Shown here piece by piece: positions 36,385 through 44,598 of a stretch of 64,000 nucleotides of DNA. The stretch is from JALCLA01 sp965653565 (lineage in GTDB: Bacteria > Pseudomonadota > Gammaproteobacteria > Xanthomonadales > Xanthomonadaceae): assembly GCA_965653565.1 (NCBI GenBank), contig CBFHAI010000025.1:1-64000 (forward strand), written 5' to 3'. The position numbers and the translations under genes were made by a program. The first letter of the stretch is position 1. The number at the start of each line of letters is the position of its first letter. The notes below the pieces were generated by a model, which was not told the DNA's origin, did no database searches, and was given only the letters and a program-made list of their open reading frames with translations.

Positions 36385-37821
36385 CTATTTCTTGGTCGAA
36401 GCGCTGCCGCTCGAGCTGCGTCCGTTGCTGCTGCCGTTCTCGGCGTCCTGTCCGCTGGCGATGGTGGAGGTGCCCGACAGGCCGCCGCTGCTGCCGTACG
36501 ACGAGCCCGTCGTCGAGGTTCCGCTGCGCGACGTCGAACTGCCTTGCATCGAAGACGGCGACTGCGCGCCGCGCGAACGGCTCAGCGTCAGCCGGTTCTC
36601 GATTTCCTGCACACCCGAGCAGCGATCCACCAGATCTTCGACGTGGTGTTTCATCCAGCGGTCTTCGACCTGGCCGGACAGCACCACCATGCCGTTGTTG
36701 ACCTCGATATTGATGTCGCTGGCGTCGATCAGCGGATCGTCGGTGAGGCGTTCGCTGATGTCTTCCTTCAGACGTTCGTCGGAACGCTTGTAGCCGCGCG
36801 GACCGCGTCCGCTGTGACCCATGCCCTGACCCTGGCGCATGCCATAGCCCGACACACCGGCGTAGTTGGTGCCGTAGTTGCCGCTCTGGCGCTCGCCGAA
36901 GTTGGCGCCGTAGCTGCCGCTGGCGGTGGTGCCGCTGCCGTAGTTGGAACCGTAGCCGCCGCTCGATTGCGCGCCGCCGCCGTAACTGTAGCCACCGATG
37001 CCGCTCGGTCCGCCGCTGGATCCGTACTGGCTGCCGCCGTAACTGCCGCGGCCGCCGAAGTAGCCGCCGCTGCCGAGGCGATCGTCGACCGGCAGGTAAC
37101 CGCCGCTGCCGCTCTGGCTGCCGGCCCCATATTCGCTGCCGTAGGCGCGCTGCGAACCGCCGTAGTTCTGCTGCTGGCCCCCATAGCCCTGGCCTTGCTG
37201 GCCGTACGGCCGATTCATGCCGCCGAAGTTGTCGTTCGTGCCGAAATTACGCTGCGAGCCGTAATTGCCCTGCGCGCCATAGCCGCCTTGGTTGTAGTTC
37301 TGCCCGTAGCCGCCTTGCGATCCGAAGTTGCCTTGCGATCCATAGCCGCCCTGCGTGCCGCCATAGTTGCCGCCGTAGCCGTAGTTGCCCTGCGCGCCGT
37401 AAGCGCCTTGCATACCCCGCGACCCGGAAAGATTGCGCTCGGATTCGTATTCGCCGTAGCCCCAGTTGTGTCCGCCCTGGCCGCGATAGCCGCGATTCCA
37501 TTCGGACTCCTGGCCGGCATAGTCGCCGCCGCGTCCGCCGTAGCTGCTTTGGCCGCCCTGCGCGTAGTTGCCCGACTGCGGCTGCGAATAATCGCTGCCG
37601 TAATATTCGCCGCCACGTGCGCCGCCGGTGCCTGCGCCGTAGCGCGAAGCGCGCGTGCCGCGCTGGAAATCCTGCTCGTCGCCGGCATACGGACGATCGA
37701 CCCGATAGCGATTGCCGCCGCGATATTCGTCATCCGACCATTCCTGCTGCGGATACCGTTCCGGCTGCATGCCACCGCCGCCGTTGCCGGATTGACCGTA
37801 GTATTCGTTGCGTCGATTCAT
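36385..37821 (-). CDS. BON-domain protein with a prion-like Gly/Tyr/Gln-rich domain
   Basis: A 478-aa protein. Residues 1 to about 340 are a low-complexity region built from Gly, Tyr, Ser, Gln and Asn, with many [G/S]-Y-[G/S] units (YGQNYNQGGYGAQGNYGSQ). This composition is like FUS/EWS-type phase-separating domains. Residues about 345-415 form a single BON domain (RSDERLKEDISERLTDDPLI, VVLSGQVEDRWMKHHVEDLV). This domain is common in osmotic-stress proteins such as OsmY, where it is thought to bind phospholipid. The tail (about 420-478) is Ser/Gly/Thr-rich. There is no signal peptide, so it is probably cytoplasmic. AAGGAGAG lies seven bases upstream of the start. The neighbours are other stress-type genes. 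Confidence 0.8.
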   Translation of the reverse strand: MNRRNEYYGQSGNGGGGMQPERYPQQEWSDDEYRGGNRYRVDRPYAGDEQDFQRGTRASRYGAGTGGARGGEYYGSDYSQPQSGNYAQGGQSSYGGRGGDYAGQESEWNRGYRGQGGHNWGYGEYESERNLSGSRGMQGAYGAQGNYGYGGNYGGTQGGYGSQGNFGSQGGYGQNYNQGGYGAQGNYGSQRNFGTNDNFGGMNRPYGQQGQGYGGQQQNYGGSQRAYGSEYGAGSQSGSGGYLPVDDRLGSGGYFGGRGSYGGSQYGSSGGPSGIGGYSYGGGAQSSGGYGSNYGSGTTASGSYGANFGERQSGNYGTNYAGVSGYGMRQGQGMGHSGRGPRGYKRSDERLKEDISERLTDDPLIDASDINIEVNNGMVVLSGQVEDRWMKHHVEDLVDRCSGVQEIENRLTLSRSRGAQSPSSMQGSSTSRSGTSTTGSSYGSSGGLSGTSTIASGQDAENGSSNGRSSSGSASTKK

Positions 37822-38185
37822 TTCGCTCTCTCCTTAGAAGGAAGTTGCGCTTCCATTGAAGCCGCGTCCCTTTGGAGCAACACGCGTGCCATTCAGAAAT
37901 TTGCGTGTAGCGGCCGCGAAATCGACGATTGTGCTGTCGAGAAGAATTCGCCGACGCACGAGTTTGGCGTGGCGCGGTCGTTTGAACGGCCGAATAACGC
38001 GATGATAATGTTTGAAAAATCAAGAGGGAAAACTACCTGCCGGCGTCGGTTCGTGTACAAATTGCAGCCGGAGGAAAATATGCGAATGCGCATCCGGCGG
38101 AACTTTTCATCGCCGCGCCGCGCGCCTGTGTTAGGCGTGGCACGCTTCGTGATTGATTGAATATCCCCGCTTGGCGGAGCTCATC
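37822..38185. other. Divergent intergenic region
   Basis: It separates the BON gene (-) from the lipoprotein gene (+). It is relatively AT-rich around 37990-38060 and must hold both promoters, though I cannot place them reliably. No gene is seen. Confidence 0.4.
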
Positions 38186-38608
38186 ATGAAAAGCCGACAT
38201 TTCGTCTTGCTGGCCGCAGCGCTGGCCGTGACCGGTTGCGACCGCGACAAGGATCCGGAAATCCGCGCCGGTGCACCGAGTGCCAGCGCCTCGACGGCGA
38301 CATCGCAGGCGAGCCCGACACCGGCACCACCGGTCACGATCGCGCCGTCAACCGCGCCAGGCAGCGCGCCGTCCGCCGCGGCAACGCCGCAGGATCCCGC
38401 CGCCATGCCCGCGCCTCCGGCCGAACAGGCGATCGCCGAATGCAGCGATCTGCCCACCGATCAGCGCAGCGAGTGCGAAATGCGGGTGCGACAGGGCTTC
38501 GACCGCGATCCGGCGCAGACCGGCCAGCCGGCGGGCGAGCCGGTACCGAGCGGCGACGAGATTCCGGATGTCGATCCGGTGGATGGCGAGGACGGCGATA
38601 AGCGCTGA
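38186..38608 (+). CDS. Small lipoprotein of unknown function
   Basis: A 140-aa protein with a lipoprotein signal (MKSRHFVLLAAALAVTGC; lipid-modified Cys at position 18). A long Ala/Pro/Thr/Ser linker (about 30-85) is followed by a short conserved-looking segment with two cysteines (AIAECSDLPTDQRSECEMRV) and an acidic end. The linker would let the tail extend into the periplasm. No family is recognised. ATG 38186 is chosen because the signal peptide starts there. Confidence 0.65.
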   Translation: MKSRHFVLLAAALAVTGCDRDKDPEIRAGAPSASASTATSQASPTPAPPVTIAPSTAPGSAPSAAATPQDPAAMPAPPAEQAIAECSDLPTDQRSECEMRVRQGFDRDPAQTGQPAGEPVPSGDEIPDVDPVDGEDGDKR

Positions 38609-38895
38609 GGTAACTGACCGGCCGGCGGAGTCGCAGCGGGGCGCCCTCACGCCCGGTTTTGGACGCTTCGCCGCGGCGCGAGTGAAAAAAGCACACCGAG
38701 CCGTGCAGTTCGCAAGCGCGCGTCGCGCGCGAGCTTGCAGAGTGCAATCAAGCGGTGCGCACTTCCGAGCCGCCCGGCGGCGGGCGGACAACGAGGCGAG
38801 GACGCGCGACGGTTCGCTCGCACCACCTCGCGGGCTGGGCCCGAATCAGAACCGTCCGCGCCGGGAGGAGCACCCCTCCCGGCTGCGGAACAACG

Positions 38896-39360
38896 TCACC
38901 GCGTGGAGTTCTGGCCCATCGGCCGCGTGCGCGGCTGGACCGAATTCAGGTGCAGATTGTTGGTGTCGTTGTCATCGGGGGACGGCTGATCGACATCGAT
39001 CGCAGCCACGTCCGTGTTGGCGTTGCGCAGCTGCGAGGCGCTGTTCTTGCGCGCGCCGCCACGGCTGTTTTCGCCGCCTTTCCGGCCGATTTGCGCCATA
39101 TGTTCGCGATTCTGGCTGACCGCTTCGCCGCCCTTGCGACCGGCCGCGCGAGCTTCGGCGGAGTCGAATTCGTGGGCCGTGCCGCGCTCGTGCGCCGCGC
39201 GTCCGCCGAGGCTTGCGATCTCGCGCTGGCGTTCGCGATCCATCGAGGCGAAACCGCGATTGCTGGTCGAGCGCGCGGGCTTGTTGGCGGCGGTCTGGTC
39301 GACGTTGTCGCGGCCCTCGTTGGCAGTCTGGCTGCTCTGATCCTTGCTGGGGTTGGCCAT
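38896..39360 (-). CDS. KGG repeat stress-induced protein
   Basis: A 154-aa, highly hydrophilic protein. The core (about 37-110) has the KGG family pattern: GFASMDRERQREIASLGGRA, GRKGGEAVSQNREHMAQIGR and KGGENSRGG. These motifs occur in bacterial GsiB/YciG-type and fungal con-10 stress proteins, thought to protect under desiccation or starvation. The flanks are disordered (Asn/Gln/Thr-rich start, Asp/Asn-rich end). A strong GGAGAGA precedes the start at 39360. Confidence 0.8.
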   Translation of the reverse strand: MANPSKDQSSQTANEGRDNVDQTAANKPARSTSNRGFASMDRERQREIASLGGRAAHERGTAHEFDSAEARAAGRKGGEAVSQNREHMAQIGRKGGENSRGGARKNSASQLRNANTDVAAIDVDQPSPDDNDTNNLHLNSVQPRTRPMGQNSTR

Positions 39361-39577
39361 GAAGTCTCTCCTGGATGAGGCGACCTTTCGAAGACGCAAG
39401 CTGCGGAAAGCGTCGGTCGCGGAACAATCGAACGGGGCAGCCTGGGCATCCCCACGCAAGGGCCGTGCCGACGGCGGACCCAGCATGAAGATTTCGCCAA
39501 AAGGCGACTAAGGCGTTCGATTGGCGGCGACACCGGACCCGGCAGGCGCCCGGCCCAGGCGGTTCAGGCACGCACGG

Positions 39578-40465
39578 TCAGTGCGGCCGCACCTCGACCC
39601 GCTCGCGCAGCTGCTGCCGATAGGTCCGGCTGCACGGCAGCGTGGCGCCATCGCGCAGGTGCAGACGGGCATCGCCCGTGTCGAGCGGCTCGATCGCGCC
39701 AACGTGATCGAGGTTCACCAGCCAGCTGCGGTGCACGCGCTGGAAGCGCAGCGGGTCGAGCCGTCCTTCCAGCGCCGCGATCGTGCTGCGCAGCGGATAG
39801 TCGCGTCCCTTCACGTGCAAATTGACATAGTTGCCGGCCGACTGCGCCCACTCGATGTCGGCCGCATTGACCAGGAACTCGCGGCCGAGCTTGCGCACCA
39901 GGAAACGTTCCGGCCGGTCGACCGGTTCGGCCGGCATGCCTTCGTCGGGCTCGTCGAGCAGCCGGGCCTCGCCCTGCAGCCGCCGCAGCAACAGCCGGTA
40001 GCCCTCGATGATCACCACCGAGACGGCGTAGCCGCGAACATCCTTCAGGTACTCGTAGCCGAATTCCTGCAAAGGATGACCGAAGTCGTAGTTCAGGCCC
40101 TGCGTCGCATAGGCCGCCTCGCGCAGCGCCACCATCAGCGCGACGTGTGCGACCGACCAGATCAGGCTGCCGAGCACATGCCACGGCAGGCTGCGGCGCC
40201 AGGTGTCGACGTGCATCGGATAGCGCCGCGTCCACCACAGCAGGAACGGCACCAGCGCCAGCAGCACCAGGTTGCTGCTCCACTCCCACACCGCCGGTTC
40301 CCAGTCGGCGAAGCGTTCGGTGAGGCCCACGCGGCGGATATCGATGATCGTGGTGATGCTGTTGCCGATCGCGTTGGTCAGATGGATCGCGATCCAGAAG
40401 CCGGCCTCGGCCCAGCGCCGATAGGGTTGATAGCGCGCGAGCAGATCGTCGGGAGGCGGCGTCAT
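39578..40465 (-). CDS. Membrane-anchored LytTR transcriptional regulator
   Basis: A 295-aa protein. Residues about 18-165 contain four likely transmembrane helices (FWIAIHLTNAIGNSITTII, LVLLALVPFLLWWT, LGSLIWSVAHVALMVAL, AVSVVIIEGYRLLL). Residues about 190-290 form a LytTR DNA-binding domain (RFLVRKLGREFLVNAADIEW, RFQRVHRSWLVNLDHV). It has no receiver domain, so it is a one-component sensor that binds DNA from the membrane. It is divergent from the acyltransferase gene, a likely target. Confidence 0.85.
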   Translation of the reverse strand: MTPPPDDLLARYQPYRRWAEAGFWIAIHLTNAIGNSITTIIDIRRVGLTERFADWEPAVWEWSSNLVLLALVPFLLWWTRRYPMHVDTWRRSLPWHVLGSLIWSVAHVALMVALREAAYATQGLNYDFGHPLQEFGYEYLKDVRGYAVSVVIIEGYRLLLRRLQGEARLLDEPDEGMPAEPVDRPERFLVRKLGREFLVNAADIEWAQSAGNYVNLHVKGRDYPLRSTIAALEGRLDPLRFQRVHRSWLVNLDHVGAIEPLDTGDARLHLRDGATLPCSRTYRQQLRERVEVRPH

Positions 40466-40615
40466 CGGCGCGATTGTAGTCGGTGGCGCAAACCCCCCGC
40501 CGCGGCTCGTCCCCGGCCTCCGCGCTTCGTCCCTGCGGCTTGTCGATCAATCACCTGCGCATGGATCGCGCGTTGCGCCGGGCCGAGGCTTGCGACTCCC
40601 TGTCCGGAGTCGCGC

Positions 40616-41833
40616 ATGTCCGTCACCCCTGTTGCCGCCGCCCCCGCCTCGTCCCGTCGCTACGACATCGACGCCCTGCGGGTGTTCGCGTTCGGCCTGC
40701 TGATCCTCTATCACGTCGGCATGTTCTACGTGACCGAGTGGGAGTGGCACATCAAGAGTGCCTACCTCGCCGACTGGCTGCAGGCGCCGATGGTGTTCGT
40801 CAATCGCTGGCGGATGCCGCTGCTGTTCCTGATCTCGGGCATCGCCATCGGCCTGTTCGATCCGCGCCGCGGCCGTTTGAAATTCTTCCTCGAGCGCAGC
40901 TGGCGCCTGCTGCTGCCGCTGATCTTCGGCATGTTCGTGGTAGTGGCGGTGCAGGCCTACTGCCAGGGCGTGAGCAACGGCAAGGTGGCGCCCGGCTTCG
41001 GCGCCTTCCTGTGGCGCTACTGGCAGGTGCAGCCGTGGCCGCAGGATTCCTTCGACGGCTGGGAGTTCGGCATCACCTGGAATCACCTGTGGTACCTGCC
41101 CTACCTGTGGCTCTACACCACCGTGCTGGTGTTGGCCTTGCCGCTGCTGCACTCGCGCGCCGGACAGCACGTGCGCGACGGGTTCGGATCGCTGCGCGGC
41201 ATGACGCGCGTCGTGCTGCCGGCGATTCCGCTCTTCCTTTGGTTCACCACCCTCGGCCAATGGTTCGAAACCACGCACGCCCTGTTCGACGACTGGTTCA
41301 ACCACGCCTACTCGTTCACCGTGTTCCTCTACGGCTACTGGATCGCGCGCGATACGCAGTGGTGGACATCGCTGGCGGCCGCCCGCAAGCCGTTGCTGTC
41401 CGCCGCGTTGGCGATGGCGGCGGTATACCTGCCGATGCTGTTTCTGCTGGACGACGATGCGCCGACGTGGGTGCTGCTGACTGCGCGGGCGTTACGCAAT
41501 CTGTATTGCTGGACGGCGCTGCTGGCGATCCTGGCATGGGGCCACGCATGGCTCAATCGGCCGTTTCGCTGGCTGCCGTATGCGACCGAAGCCGTGTACC
41601 CGTGGTACGTGCTGCATCAGAGCTTGATCGTACTGATCGGGTATTGGGTGGGGCCGCTGGCGCTTGGTGCGGTGCTTGAACCGGCGGTCGTGTTGTTCGG
41701 GACGGCGGGTGGATGTCTGATGCTGCATGAACTGGTGATTCGACGGGTGCCGATTTTGCGGCCGTTGTTTGGATTGCGGATGCGGGCGCGGGAAAGGGTT
41801 GTGGTTGGGCGGGGTGTGGTGGTGCAGGGATGA
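40616..41833 (+). CDS. Acyltransferase family membrane protein (OpgC-like)
   Basis: A 405-aa protein with about ten transmembrane helices of the acyltransferase-3 family. The catalytic-type region is RRYDIDALRVFAFGLLILYH (Arg and His near the first helix), followed by LLFLISGIAIGLF, FFLERSWRLLLPL, HLWYLPYLWLYT and YPWYVLHQSLIVLIGYW. Such enzymes transfer acetyl or succinyl groups to periplasmic glucans or surface sugars. The start ATG at 40616 is preferred although the frame is open far upstream. It is divergent from the LytTR regulator, with 150 bases between the starts. Confidence 0.85.
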   Translation: MSVTPVAAAPASSRRYDIDALRVFAFGLLILYHVGMFYVTEWEWHIKSAYLADWLQAPMVFVNRWRMPLLFLISGIAIGLFDPRRGRLKFFLERSWRLLLPLIFGMFVVVAVQAYCQGVSNGKVAPGFGAFLWRYWQVQPWPQDSFDGWEFGITWNHLWYLPYLWLYTTVLVLALPLLHSRAGQHVRDGFGSLRGMTRVVLPAIPLFLWFTTLGQWFETTHALFDDWFNHAYSFTVFLYGYWIARDTQWWTSLAAARKPLLSAALAMAAVYLPMLFLLDDDAPTWVLLTARALRNLYCWTALLAILAWGHAWLNRPFRWLPYATEAVYPWYVLHQSLIVLIGYWVGPLALGAVLEPAVVLFGTAGGCLMLHELVIRRVPILRPLFGLRMRARERVVVGRGVVVQG

Positions 41834-41893
41834 TTTTTTCTTTGGCTGGGTTGGAGTCATCCGGCGCCAGTGGAAATCAGGTGACTCCTCACC

Positions 41894-41907
41894 CTTCGTC
41901 ATTCCCG
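41894..41907. repeat. Partial copy of the REP-like element
   Basis: CTTCGTCATTCCCG is the exact reverse complement of the flank of the element at 125-160. It lies in the 255-base gap between the acyltransferase and SufU-like genes, where I see no other feature. Confidence 0.4.
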
Positions 41908-42088
41908 TCAAAGGCAGGGCCTCTGAAAAACGCTGCGCCGCCCGCGCGAATGCAAAAACCCCGGCGACTGGCCATCGTTCGCACCGATATGAATTGCGTG
42001 GACAACAGAACTTCTATGCCCGCCATCAATTAAAACCCTCCCTTTCAACCCTTGTCGCCCATCAACCACTCATGCCCTAATCCACGAA

Positions 42089-42520
42089 ATGGACGCCACC
42101 ACCGCTTCCGCCGCCGACCTGTATCGCGAGCAGATACTCGATCACGGCCACGCCCCGCGATACACCGGCACGCTGGAGGAACCCGCGCGCCGAGCCACGG
42201 CCTACAACACGCTGTGCGGCGACAAGATCGAGCTGAGTGTGCGGTTACAAGCCGATCGCTGCACCGAACTTAAGCATCGCACCGAGGGCTGCCTGATCTG
42301 CATAGCATCGGCCTCGCTGATGACCGAAAACCTGCGCGGCGAGTCGTTCGCGCACGTCAACGAACTCTACGAACATCTGCAGGCGGCACTGCGCGGTGAA
42401 TCGCGAACGCTCGGTGCGTTCGAACCGTTGCTCGGCGTGGCAGCGCATGCGTCGCGCCATCGCTGCGCATTGCTGCCGTGGGAAGCGCTGCAGATGATCT
42501 TCGCCGCGAGGAGCCGATGA
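42089..42520 (+). CDS. SufU-like iron-sulfur scaffold / sulfurtransferase
   Basis: A 143-aa protein of the IscU/SufU family. Family marks are LYREQILDHGHAPRYTG, Cys43-Gly-Asp45, Cys68 in the GC-x5-ASASLM pattern, and Cys126 in HRCALLPWEAL. All three cysteines and the Asp that hold zinc or a cluster are present. The RC..L.W ending and lack of an LPPVK motif point to SufU, not IscU. SufU accepts persulfide from SufS. Here the gene starts a run that includes XdhC and MocA, so a role in maturing the molybdenum hydroxylase is likely. Its stop overlaps the xdhC start. Confidence 0.8.
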   Translation: MDATTASAADLYREQILDHGHAPRYTGTLEEPARRATAYNTLCGDKIELSVRLQADRCTELKHRTEGCLICIASASLMTENLRGESFAHVNELYEHLQAALRGESRTLGAFEPLLGVAAHASRHRCALLPWEALQMIFAARSR

Positions 42521-43428
42521 CCAGCGGCGGCACGCGCGGTGTGATCGAGGCCGGCCTGCGGCTGCGTGCGCAGCACACATCGTTCGCGTTGTGCATCGTC
42601 GTCGATACCGAAGGTTCCACTTATCGCAAACGCGGCGCGGTTGCGCTGGTCAGCAGTACCGGCGAGCGCGTCGGCACGCTGTCCGGCGGCTGTCTCGAAC
42701 CTGCGCTGGAAGCGCTCGGTCGCGATGCATTGGCTGCAAACGCGCCGAGACTCGCGGAGCTCGATACGCGGCGCGACGACGATCTCGTGTTCGGTTCGGG
42801 CTCGGGCTGCCGCGGGTTGATGCGCGTGCTGGCGCTGCCGGTTGCGGACGAAGGCGCGGCCATGTTCGCAGCGCTCGCCACCGCGCATGCGGCGGGCCTG
42901 CCTTTCACACCGTCGTTGCACGAATATGCGCCGGCGCTGTTCGATAGCGGCGATGTCACGGTCGCACCTGCGCCGCAATTGTTGCTTTTCGGCGCCGGCC
43001 CCGAGTTGCCGCCGCTTGCGCGCTGTGCACGCGCGCTCGGTTGGCGGTTGGCGGTGATCGATGCGCGCCAATCGCTGCTCGATCCGTTGCGGCTGGCGGA
43101 CGTGGATTCGTGGGTTTGTGCGCGCCCGGCTGCCGGCTGGTCGCAGGTGGCGTTGCCGCGCGTGGATGCCGCGATCGCGATGACGCATACCGCCAGCGGC
43201 GATCTCGAAGCGTTGCAGGTTTGCGCCGACAGCGAGGCGCACTACATCGGCCTGCTCGGTCCGCCTGCGCGGCGCGATGAATTGCTGGCCAGCCTCGCGC
43301 CCGAACATGCACGAGCACTGCACGGACGCCTGAATGCCCCGGTCGGGCTGAATCTCGGCGGCGATGGTCCCGAGGCGATCGCGCTGTCGATCGCGGCCGA
43401 ACTGCAGCAGCATTTCTCGCAGGCGTGA
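42517..43428 (+). CDS. XdhC family molybdenum-cofactor insertion chaperone
   Basis: A 303-aa protein with the XdhC/CoxI N-terminal domain (GSTYRKRGAVALVSSTGERV, TLSGGCLEPAL, FGSGSGCRGLMRVL) and the C-terminal Rossmann domain (LLLFGAGPELPPLARCARAL, HYIGLLGPPARRDELLASL). XdhC proteins bind molybdenum cofactor and help insert the sulfurated form into xanthine-dehydrogenase-type enzymes. The start at 42517 (GAGGAG eight bases upstream) overlaps the SufU-like stop by four bases. Confidence 0.88.
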   Translation: MTSGGTRGVIEAGLRLRAQHTSFALCIVVDTEGSTYRKRGAVALVSSTGERVGTLSGGCLEPALEALGRDALAANAPRLAELDTRRDDDLVFGSGSGCRGLMRVLALPVADEGAAMFAALATAHAAGLPFTPSLHEYAPALFDSGDVTVAPAPQLLLFGAGPELPPLARCARALGWRLAVIDARQSLLDPLRLADVDSWVCARPAAGWSQVALPRVDAAIAMTHTASGDLEALQVCADSEAHYIGLLGPPARRDELLASLAPEHARALHGRLNAPVGLNLGGDGPEAIALSIAAELQQHFSQA

Positions 43429-44039
43429 GCACGGGACGACACGCCGTCGTATTGCTCGCCGCCGGCGCATCATCGCGGCTGGGACAACCGAAGCAACTGC
43501 TGCAGATCGAAAGCGTTTCGTTGCTGCGGCGCGCCGCCGTCGCGGCGCTTGCCACGCAGCCGATCGAGGCCTGGGCGATCCTCGGCGCCGAGGCCGAGCG
43601 ATGCGCCGTCGAACTCGACGGCCTCGCCATGCAGACGCGACTCTGCGCCGATTGGCGCCAGGGCATGGGCGCCTCGCTGGCGTGCGGCGTGCGCGCGTTG
43701 ACAGCAGCCGTCGACGGCGTGCTCGTCGTGCTGTGCGACCAGCCCGCGTTGTCGGCCACCCATCTGCAGCAGCTGGTGACGCGCTGGTCCGAACGCCCCG
43801 AATCGGCGGTCGCGAGCGCCTACGCCGATGTGCTCGGCGTGCCCGCCGTGTTGCCGCGCGCCTGGTTCGCCGATCTGGCAAACCTGCGCGGCGATCGCGG
43901 TGCGCGCGACCTGCTGCGCGAGCGTCGCGACCGGGTAATCGCCATCCCGGCGCCATCGCTGCACTACGACATCGACGAGCCGCACGACGCCCGCCATTGG
44001 ACGTTGGTCGAGGTGGCAAGCCGCCGGCGCGAAGAGTAA
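43425..44039 (+). CDS. MocA-like molybdenum cofactor cytidylyltransferase
   Basis: A 204-aa nucleotidyltransferase with VVLLAAGASSRLGQPKQLL (the MobA/MocA NTP-binding loop, GQPKQLL being MocA-like), CDQPALSATHLQQLV (metal site) and PAVLPRAWFADLANLRGDRG. It would convert molybdopterin to the cytosine dinucleotide form used by many hydroxylases of this family. It starts with GTG at 43425, inside a GTGA overlap with the xdhC stop. Confidence 0.85.
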   Translation: MSTGRHAVVLLAAGASSRLGQPKQLLQIESVSLLRRAAVAALATQPIEAWAILGAEAERCAVELDGLAMQTRLCADWRQGMGASLACGVRALTAAVDGVLVVLCDQPALSATHLQQLVTRWSERPESAVASAYADVLGVPAVLPRAWFADLANLRGDRGARDLLRERRDRVIAIPAPSLHYDIDEPHDARHWTLVEVASRRREE

Positions 44040-44072
44040 CCTCACAGGCTCCCAGCCGACGCGAGGGTGGCC

Positions 44073-44531
44073 ATGAAGCTCAGCGTGAACGGCGCCGATC
44101 ACGACATCGACGCACCCGCCGATATGCCCTTGTTGTGGGCCCTGCGCGATCTGATGGGCCTGACCGGAACCAAGTTCGGCTGCGGCATCGCGCAATGCGG
44201 CGCCTGCACCCTGCATGTCGATGGCGCACCGTTGCGCGCCTGCGTCACGCCGGTGTCGGCGGTCGCGGGCCGCAGGATCACCACCATCGAAGCCTTGTCG
44301 GAAGACGCCAGTCATCCGGTGCAGCGCGCGTGGGCCGAACTCGATGTCGTGCAGTGCGGCTACTGCCAGTCGGGACAGATCATGGCCGCCGTCGCGCTGC
44401 TCGCGGTGAAGCCCTCGCCCACCGATGCCGATATCGACGCCGCGATGAGCGGCAACATCTGCCGCTGCGGCACCTATCCGCGCATCCGCGCCGCCGTACA
44501 CCGCGCGGCCGAAATCGCGAAGACCGCCTGA
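44073..44531 (+). CDS. 2Fe-2S subunit of a molybdenum hydroxylase (IorA-like)
   Basis: A 152-aa electron-transfer subunit of the xanthine dehydrogenase/isoquinoline 1-oxidoreductase family. It carries both clusters: a plant-ferredoxin type with Cys37, 42, 45 and 57 (FGCGIAQCGACTLH), and the helical one with Cys95, 98, 130 and 132 (QCGYCQSGQIM, ICRCGTYPRIR). It passes electrons from the molybdenum site to an acceptor. ATG 44073 has GAGG just upstream; a GTG at 44067 is less well spaced. Confidence 0.9.
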   Translation: MKLSVNGADHDIDAPADMPLLWALRDLMGLTGTKFGCGIAQCGACTLHVDGAPLRACVTPVSAVAGRRITTIEALSEDASHPVQRAWAELDVVQCGYCQSGQIMAAVALLAVKPSPTDADIDAAMSGNICRCGTYPRIRAAVHRAAEIAKTA

Positions 44532-44598
44532 CACTCCCGCCGGCGCCGCCGGCATTCGCGTTCGGCCGTCGGCCGTGCGCTGCGAGCTTGAACGGAGA

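Noticed and set aside
36382..38160. A 592-codon plus-strand frame opposite the BON protein, Ala/Val-rich
   Set aside because: It mirrors the Gly/Tyr repeat codons; the BON domain, ribosome site and terminator are all on the minus strand.
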